Assembly: GCA_964370195.1 (NCBI GenBank)
Contig: CAYJIH010000052.1
Coordinates: 1 to 10,344, forward strand
Direction of reading: 5' to 3'
Length of the DNA stretch: 10,344 nt
Source: JAAYCI01 sp964370195
GTDB taxonomy: Bacteria; Bacillota; Clostridia; Oscillospirales; Ruminococcaceae
Positions 6,653 through 10,344 of this stretch are shown here, piece after piece; positions within the stretch are counted from its first letter, which is position 1, and each line of letters starts with the position of its first letter. The notes beneath the pieces were generated by a model. The model was not told the origin of the DNA and searched no databases. It saw only the letters and a program-made list of their open reading frames with translations. The position numbers were made by a program, and so were the translations under genes.

Positions 6653-6698
6653 TGCCGGCAAAGCAATACAAACAAAGAAAACTGTGCCTGCTTTGGCA
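6653..6698 (+). promoter_or_regulatory. Leader hairpin abutting the guaD ribosome binding site
   Basis: In the guaD 5' leader TGCC (6653-6656) pairs with GGCA (6695-6698), and AAAGCA (6660-6665) with TGCTTT (6689-6694). This gives a 10-bp stem with a GGC bulge and a 23-base A-rich loop. It ends two bases before AAGGAGA (6701-6707). It could affect translation initiation. It does not match the purine riboswitch fold or any other riboswitch I recognise. Confidence 0.35.
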
Positions 6699-6711
6699 AA
6701 AAGGAGACGAT

Positions 6712-7965
6712 ATGTTTAACGGATGTATTCGCGGTCAATTGTGTTACGCTGCAAAACCAAATGCCCTTACGGTGCAAGAAAATGCGGTTTTGCTTGTTCA
6801 AAATGGCGTGTTGCAAAACATTTTGCCCCGCCTTCCGGATGGGTACGAAGGGGAAGTGCACGACTATGCAAATGCACTTCTGTTGCCCGGTTTTTTAGAC
6901 ATGCACCTGCACGCGCCGCAGTACCCTATGCGTGGTATTGGCCTAGAGCTGGAATTGCTTGATTGGCTGAACCAGTACACCTTCCCTACCGAAAGCCAAT
7001 TTGAAGACACAAGCTATGCGCGCAAGGTGTATGGCGCTTTGGCAAAAGAGCTTGTGGAAATGGGCACAACGCGCGTGTGCATGTATGCCTCTTTGCACTA
7101 CGAAAGCACGCTTGTTTTGATGGAAGAGCTGGAAAAGGCCGGCGTGTGTGGCTATGTGGGCAAAGTGAACATGGACAGAAACGCGCCCGATATTTTATGC
7201 GAAAAAACAGAAGATTCGATTGCAAGCACCGTGCGCTTTTTAGAATATTGCGAGGCACACTTTAAAAAAGTAAAGCCAATTTTAACACCGCGATTCATTC
7301 CAAGTTGCACGCCGCCGCTGCTTTCTGCTCTTGGTAAATTGGCGAAAGAGCGTGATTTGCCGTTGCAATCACACCTCAGCGAAAACCGTGGCGAAATTGC
7401 CTGGGTAAAAGAGCTGGAACCGGACTGCAAAAGTTACGGTGAAGCGTATGATAAATATGGCATGATGTATGAAAAAAGTTTGATGGCACATTGCGTTTAT
7501 TCCGATAAAGCCGAGCGTGCATTGATGAAAAATCGCGGCACGCGCGTGGTGCATTGCCCCGAATCAAACACGAACCTCAGCAGTGGCATTGCGCCCGTGC
7601 GCGCCATGCTTCGCGAAGGGGTAAAAGTGTGTTTGGGCTCAGACATTGCAGGTGGCAACGATTTATCGATGCTGGGCATTATGGGCGCGGCAGTTTCGGC
7701 CTCGAAACTGTATAGGGCGCTTGTGAACGAAGAAGACACGGCGCTAAGCCCGGCAGAGGCGTTGCATCTTGCCACCAATGCCGATTTCTTTGGCGAAAAC
7801 ACGTGTTTTGAAATTGGCAAGCCACTGCATTGCGTGGCTGTTAGTGATGAAGCGTTGCCTCATTTGCGCCCCTTGCGTGTTGAAGAACGGCTAGAGCGCA
7901 TGATGCATCTGCCAAAGGCACGCGCCGTGCAAGCGGTGTATGCTGAAGGAGAAAAAATACGATAG
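6712..7965 (+). CDS. guaD: Guanine deaminase
   Basis: Start ATG 6712 follows AAGGAG by about five bases; the longer frame from 6643 lacks this. The 417-residue product is an amidohydrolase-fold enzyme converting guanine to xanthine and ammonia, in the cytoplasm. It has the guanine deaminase signature: LPGFLDMHLHAPQYP (about 58-72, metal ligands His65 and His67) followed by GLELELLDWLNQYTFPTE. The remaining Zn/Fe site residues fit: His221 in LQSHLSEN, His260 in MAHCVYSD and Asp311 in LGSDIAGG. Spacing and total length (near 420-450) match the family. The HAPQY segment favours GuaD over related SsnA or chlorohydrolase-type enzymes. It is the first gene of an operon with the RACo-like and DUF1638 genes (69-base gap downstream). 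No xanthine dehydrogenase or purine permease is visible here. Confidence 0.92.
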   Translation: MFNGCIRGQLCYAAKPNALTVQENAVLLVQNGVLQNILPRLPDGYEGEVHDYANALLLPGFLDMHLHAPQYPMRGIGLELELLDWLNQYTFPTESQFEDTSYARKVYGALAKELVEMGTTRVCMYASLHYESTLVLMEELEKAGVCGYVGKVNMDRNAPDILCEKTEDSIASTVRFLEYCEAHFKKVKPILTPRFIPSCTPPLLSALGKLAKERDLPLQSHLSENRGEIAWVKELEPDCKSYGEAYDKYGMMYEKSLMAHCVYSDKAERALMKNRGTRVVHCPESNTNLSSGIAPVRAMLREGVKVCLGSDIAGGNDLSMLGIMGAAVSASKLYRALVNEEDTALSPAEALHLATNADFFGENTCFEIGKPLHCVAVSDEALPHLRPLRVEERLERMMHLPKARAVQAVYAEGEKIR

Positions 7966-8034
7966 AACAATTTTAAATAGTAGCAGAGAATGCGTATATA
8001 CAGGCGAATTGAAAACACACCACGGAGGATGCCC

Positions 8035-9558
8035 ATGCCGCACATCACCTTGCACTTTACAAACGGAACATTCGAAACAAAGGCCGAAGTGGGCGAAACC
8101 CTGCTTTCGGTGATGCGCCGCACGCAAGGTGCGTTCACGGCCCCTTGCGGTGGCAACCACACTTGTGCAAAGTGTGTGGTGCGTGTGCAGGGGGCGGTGT
8201 CCTTAAAAAATGAAACAGAAAAAGCCGCACTGGCCGATGAACGTTTGCGCCTTGCTTGTTTTGCTACGGTGCAGGGAGATTGCACGCTTGTTTCAGAGTT
8301 TAACCCGGGGCAAAAAACCGTAACAAGTTTTGCCGCCGCAAACACCGTGGCGCAAAGCGGTGTGGCACCTCTTTTTGAAAGCGAGCATTACGGCGTTTCT
8401 GTTGATATTGGCACCACCACCGTGGCGGCCTACCTCTATGGTGCCGCTTGCAAAGAACCCCTTGCCGTTTTGGGCGAATACAACCGCCAGCAAGCGTTTG
8501 GTGCGGATGTGATGGCGCGCATCGCGTATGCAAACGAACACGGTGTGGATGCTTTGCAAAAAACGGTGACAACGCAACTGGGCGAGATGTTTTTGGCCCT
8601 TTGTCAAAAGGCGAATGTGGCGCCCGGGGCACTTTCTGTTGCCGTTATCACGGGCAACACCACAATGTTGCATCTGCTGTTTGGGCTAGAGCCACGTTCT
8701 TTGGCGTTTTATCCGTTTACACCGCAAAGTGTGTTTGGCGTTTGGCAACACGCCGAAATTCCCGCATTTTCACAGCTGCGTGTGTATGCACCGCGATGCA
8801 TTTCGGCTTACATCGGTGCCGACATCGTGTGTGGCATGCTTGCATGCGATCTTGAAAATCGCAAGGGGAATGTGCTGTTTGCCGATATCGGCACGAACGG
8901 TGAAATTGCGCTTAAAACAAAAAATGGCATTCTGTGTTGTTCTACGGCGGCAGGGCCTGCCTTTGAAGGGGCCGGCATTAGCTGTGGCATGGGGGCTGTG
9001 GCCGGGGCAATTTCGAAAGTGTGGGCACAAAATGGCGTCTTGGCGTACGAAACCATAGAAAACAAGCCGGCCGCCGGGCTATGTGGCTCCGGCCTTGTGG
9101 ATGCCGTTGCCGCAGGGCTTGCACTGGAGGAGATTGACGAAACGGGGTTGCTTGCGCCAAAATGGAATAAAGTGCTTCCTTTTCCAAACACAACTTTTGG
9201 CCTTACACAGGCCGATATCCGTGCATTTCAGCTTGCAAAAGGGGCCATTCGCGGCGGCATCGATACCCTTTTGCACGAAGCCGGGCTTGTGCACGAGGAT
9301 CTGGATGAAGTTTTATTGGGTGGTGGTTTTGGCAGTTTCATCGATGGGCGCACGGCGCAGTATGTGGGTTTGTTGCCGCCCGTGGGGGACGAAAAAATTG
9401 TGGCACTTGGGAACACGGCTGCAAAAGGGGCGTCGATGGCGCTTTTGGGCGAAGTGCCCCTTGCACAATTTAACGAGATGGCACAAAACGCCGCGTACAC
9501 AGAGCTTTCTACAAACCAGTTTTTTATGAATCGATATATCGAATGTATGAGTTTTTAG
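8035..9558 (+). CDS. RACo-like corrinoid-protein reductive activator ([2Fe-2S] ferredoxin plus ASKHA/DUF4445 domain)
   Basis: ATG 8035 is six bases after GGAGG (8024-8028); ATG 8029 abuts that site and is less likely. The 507-residue protein begins with a plant-type [2Fe-2S] domain whose ligands are Cys38, Cys44, Cys47 and Cys75 (CGGNHTCAKC, then LACFA). An actin-like ATPase domain follows: phosphate-1 loop VDIGTTTVA (123-131), second loop ADIGTNGEIAL (283-293) and the glycine-rich LLGGGFGSF near 427-435. In Carboxydothermus RACo and in RamA, such proteins use ATP to drive electrons onto an inactive Co(II) corrinoid, restoring Co(I) for methyl transfer. Unlike RamA there is no C-terminal Cys-rich ferredoxin domain; it is shorter than RACo (~630 residues). 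Its corrinoid partner is not in this window. Cotranscription with guaD and the DUF1638 gene is likely from gaps of 69 and 24 bases. Confidence 0.88.
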   Translation: MPHITLHFTNGTFETKAEVGETLLSVMRRTQGAFTAPCGGNHTCAKCVVRVQGAVSLKNETEKAALADERLRLACFATVQGDCTLVSEFNPGQKTVTSFAAANTVAQSGVAPLFESEHYGVSVDIGTTTVAAYLYGAACKEPLAVLGEYNRQQAFGADVMARIAYANEHGVDALQKTVTTQLGEMFLALCQKANVAPGALSVAVITGNTTMLHLLFGLEPRSLAFYPFTPQSVFGVWQHAEIPAFSQLRVYAPRCISAYIGADIVCGMLACDLENRKGNVLFADIGTNGEIALKTKNGILCCSTAAGPAFEGAGISCGMGAVAGAISKVWAQNGVLAYETIENKPAAGLCGSGLVDAVAAGLALEEIDETGLLAPKWNKVLPFPNTTFGLTQADIRAFQLAKGAIRGGIDTLLHEAGLVHEDLDEVLLGGGFGSFIDGRTAQYVGLLPPVGDEKIVALGNTAAKGASMALLGEVPLAQFNEMAQNAAYTELSTNQFFMNRYIECMSF

Positions 9559-9582
9559 CACACGAGAAAGAGGGGGGTCATC

Positions 9583-10260
9583 ATGCGCACCTGTCTTGTG
9601 GCATGCTCGATGATACAAAACGAAATAACGCCTTTTTTGCCGCAAAACATGGAAGCGATTTGGCTGGATAAAGGCCTGCACGAGCGGCCACAAATTTTGC
9701 GCGAAGAACTGCAAAACACACTGGATGCCTTGCCAAAAGACATTGGCACCGTGTTGTTGGGTTTTGGTTTTTGTGGCGCGGCGCTAGACGGTGTGCATTG
9801 CAAGCAGGCGCGGCTGGTGTTGCCTTTGTACGACGATTGCATTGCGATGATGTTGTGTAAAAAGCGGGATGTGCACACCATGTACTACACAGAGGGCTGG
9901 CTGGAGGAAAAAGAAATTCCCGGTTCTGTGTTTGGGTTTTACAAAACAGTGGAGCAATATGGGGCCGAAGAAGCGCGCGAGATATACAAAATTCTTTTAA
10001 ACGGATACACACACCTATGCCTTTTAGACACAGGTGTGTACGATGTAGAGGCCGCCTTTAAGCAGCTTAAACAGCAGGCAGGCATATTGGAACTGCAAGC
10101 TCGTAAAGAAAAGGGAAACACAAGCGTGTTTCGGCGACTGTTTGAAAAACCATGGGCAGAAGAGGAATTTTGGGTGCTGGAAAAAGAGGAAACATTTACT
10201 CTGGAGGCGTTTTTACAAAGAAGAAGCGCGAAAGATAAGGGCGGCTTGGTTAAAGAATAA
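9583..10260 (+). CDS. DUF1638 family protein
   Basis: A 225-residue cytoplasmic protein; ATG 9583 follows AGAGGGGGG (9569-9577) after a 24-base gap from the upstream stop. The DUF1638 pattern is clear: LVACSM near the start (Cys8), LDKGLHERP (28-36), a GFGFCGAALDG loop (60-70, Cys64), LVLPLYDDCIAMML (78-91, Asp84, Asp85, Cys86) and a TMYYTEGWLEEK segment. The conserved Cys/Asp/His residues suggest a metal or cofactor site, but no reaction is established. DUF1638 genes commonly sit in clusters with corrinoid proteins, methyltransferases and RACo/RamA-type activators, and the gene before this one fits that. The C-terminal ~50 residues are charged and more variable. It appears to be the last gene of the operon within the window. 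Confidence 0.82.
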   Translation: MRTCLVACSMIQNEITPFLPQNMEAIWLDKGLHERPQILREELQNTLDALPKDIGTVLLGFGFCGAALDGVHCKQARLVLPLYDDCIAMMLCKKRDVHTMYYTEGWLEEKEIPGSVFGFYKTVEQYGAEEAREIYKILLNGYTHLCLLDTGVYDVEAAFKQLKQQAGILELQARKEKGNTSVFRRLFEKPWAEEEFWVLEKEETFTLEAFLQRRSAKDKGGLVKE

Positions 10261-10304
10261 AAGAATGCTTAAAAAATGTCGTTGCACCGGGTAGAGGAAA
10301 GACC

Positions 10305-10343
10305 TTGGGGCGCCGCCCCAAACCCCGCCACTTTAAAAAGTGG
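10305..10343. repeat. Two adjacent inverted repeats, likely dispersed palindromic intergenic repeat or terminator
   Basis: TTGGGGC (10305-10311) and GCCCCAA (10315-10321) form a perfect 7-bp stem with a GCC loop. CCGC follows, then CCACTTT (10328-10334) and AAAGTGG (10337-10343) form a second perfect 7-bp stem with an AA loop. They lie 45 bases after the DUF1638 stop codon. No clear T run follows within the window. GGGGCGCCGCCCC-type elements resemble palindromic intergenic repeats of gut Clostridia, but copy number cannot be judged here. Confidence 0.5.
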
Positions 10344-10344
10344 A

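Larger units (their letters stand above)
6121..6711. other. Long intergenic region between LCP and guaD
   Basis: The 591 bases hold two hairpins (6148-6171 and 6270-6289), a TTGACA at 6418 with no matching -10, a CGGCCG at 6511, three copies of TAGGCC (6541, 6573, 6596), the guaD promoter and a leader hairpin. Short open frames on both strands (for example 6195-6431 plus, 6293-6478 minus) show no recognisable protein and no good ribosome binding site. I see no gene, though a small RNA cannot be ruled out. Confidence 0.5.

Noticed and set aside
6616..6711. Purine riboswitch before guaD
   Set aside because: The leader is short and lacks the conserved junction and loop-loop sequences of the purine aptamer; only a simple hairpin is visible.
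6274..6861. Minus-strand 195-residue open frame overlapping the guaD promoter and 5' end
   Set aside because: It runs antisense through the promoter, leader and start of guaD, has basic/aromatic-rich composition typical of a shadow frame, and matches no family I know.
8330..9529. Several open frames of 60-148 codons inside the RACo-like gene on both strands
   Set aside because: They are overlapping shadows of a clear protein family and lack their own initiation signals.
1..10344. CRISPR array, tRNA/rRNA, insertion sequence or phage genes
   Set aside because: I saw no regularly spaced repeats with spacers, no tRNA-like cloverleaf, no transposase or integrase motifs, and no target-site duplications.

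Overview
The window reads like a chromosomal segment of an anaerobic, Gram-positive, gut-type Clostridia (Firmicutes). The reasons are surface proteins with Ser/Gly linkers, a lipoprotein signal, an LCP-family cell-wall enzyme, AGGAGG-like ribosome binding sites, sigma-A-type promoters and a RACo-like corrinoid activator. Genus-level placement (Oscillospirales-like) is only an impression. Every gene I accept is on the + strand. No tRNA, rRNA, CRISPR array, transposase or phage gene was seen.

Region 1 (1-6120) is a cell-envelope block. It holds the 3' part of a large repeat-rich surface protein with a three-helix membrane anchor (1-2535), an IseA-like lipoprotein (2920-3630), a secreted protein with a poly-Ser linker (3798-4778) and a LytR-CpsA-Psr (LCP) transferase (5110-6120). 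These genes are separated by their own candidate promoters and hairpin terminators, so they look like a neighbourhood of single-gene units rather than one operon.

Region 2 (6121-6711) is an unusually long non-coding gap for this window. It contains a C/G hairpin, a repeated TAGGCC word, a strong promoter at 6581-6609 that closely resembles the LCP promoter, and a 5' leader hairpin ending just before the guaD ribosome binding site.

Region 3 (6712-10260) is a compact three-gene operon: guanine deaminase (guaD), a [2Fe-2S]/ASKHA corrinoid-protein activator (RACo-like, DUF4445 type), and a DUF1638 protein. The last two families are known companions of corrinoid-dependent methyltransferases, but no corrinoid protein or methyltransferase is in the window. 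Having guaD as first gene of this operon is the most interesting arrangement here; whether it reflects a functional link between purine breakdown and one-carbon/corrinoid chemistry is inference.

Region 4 (10261-10344) ends in two adjacent perfect inverted repeats that look like a dispersed palindromic intergenic repeat, close to the window edge.
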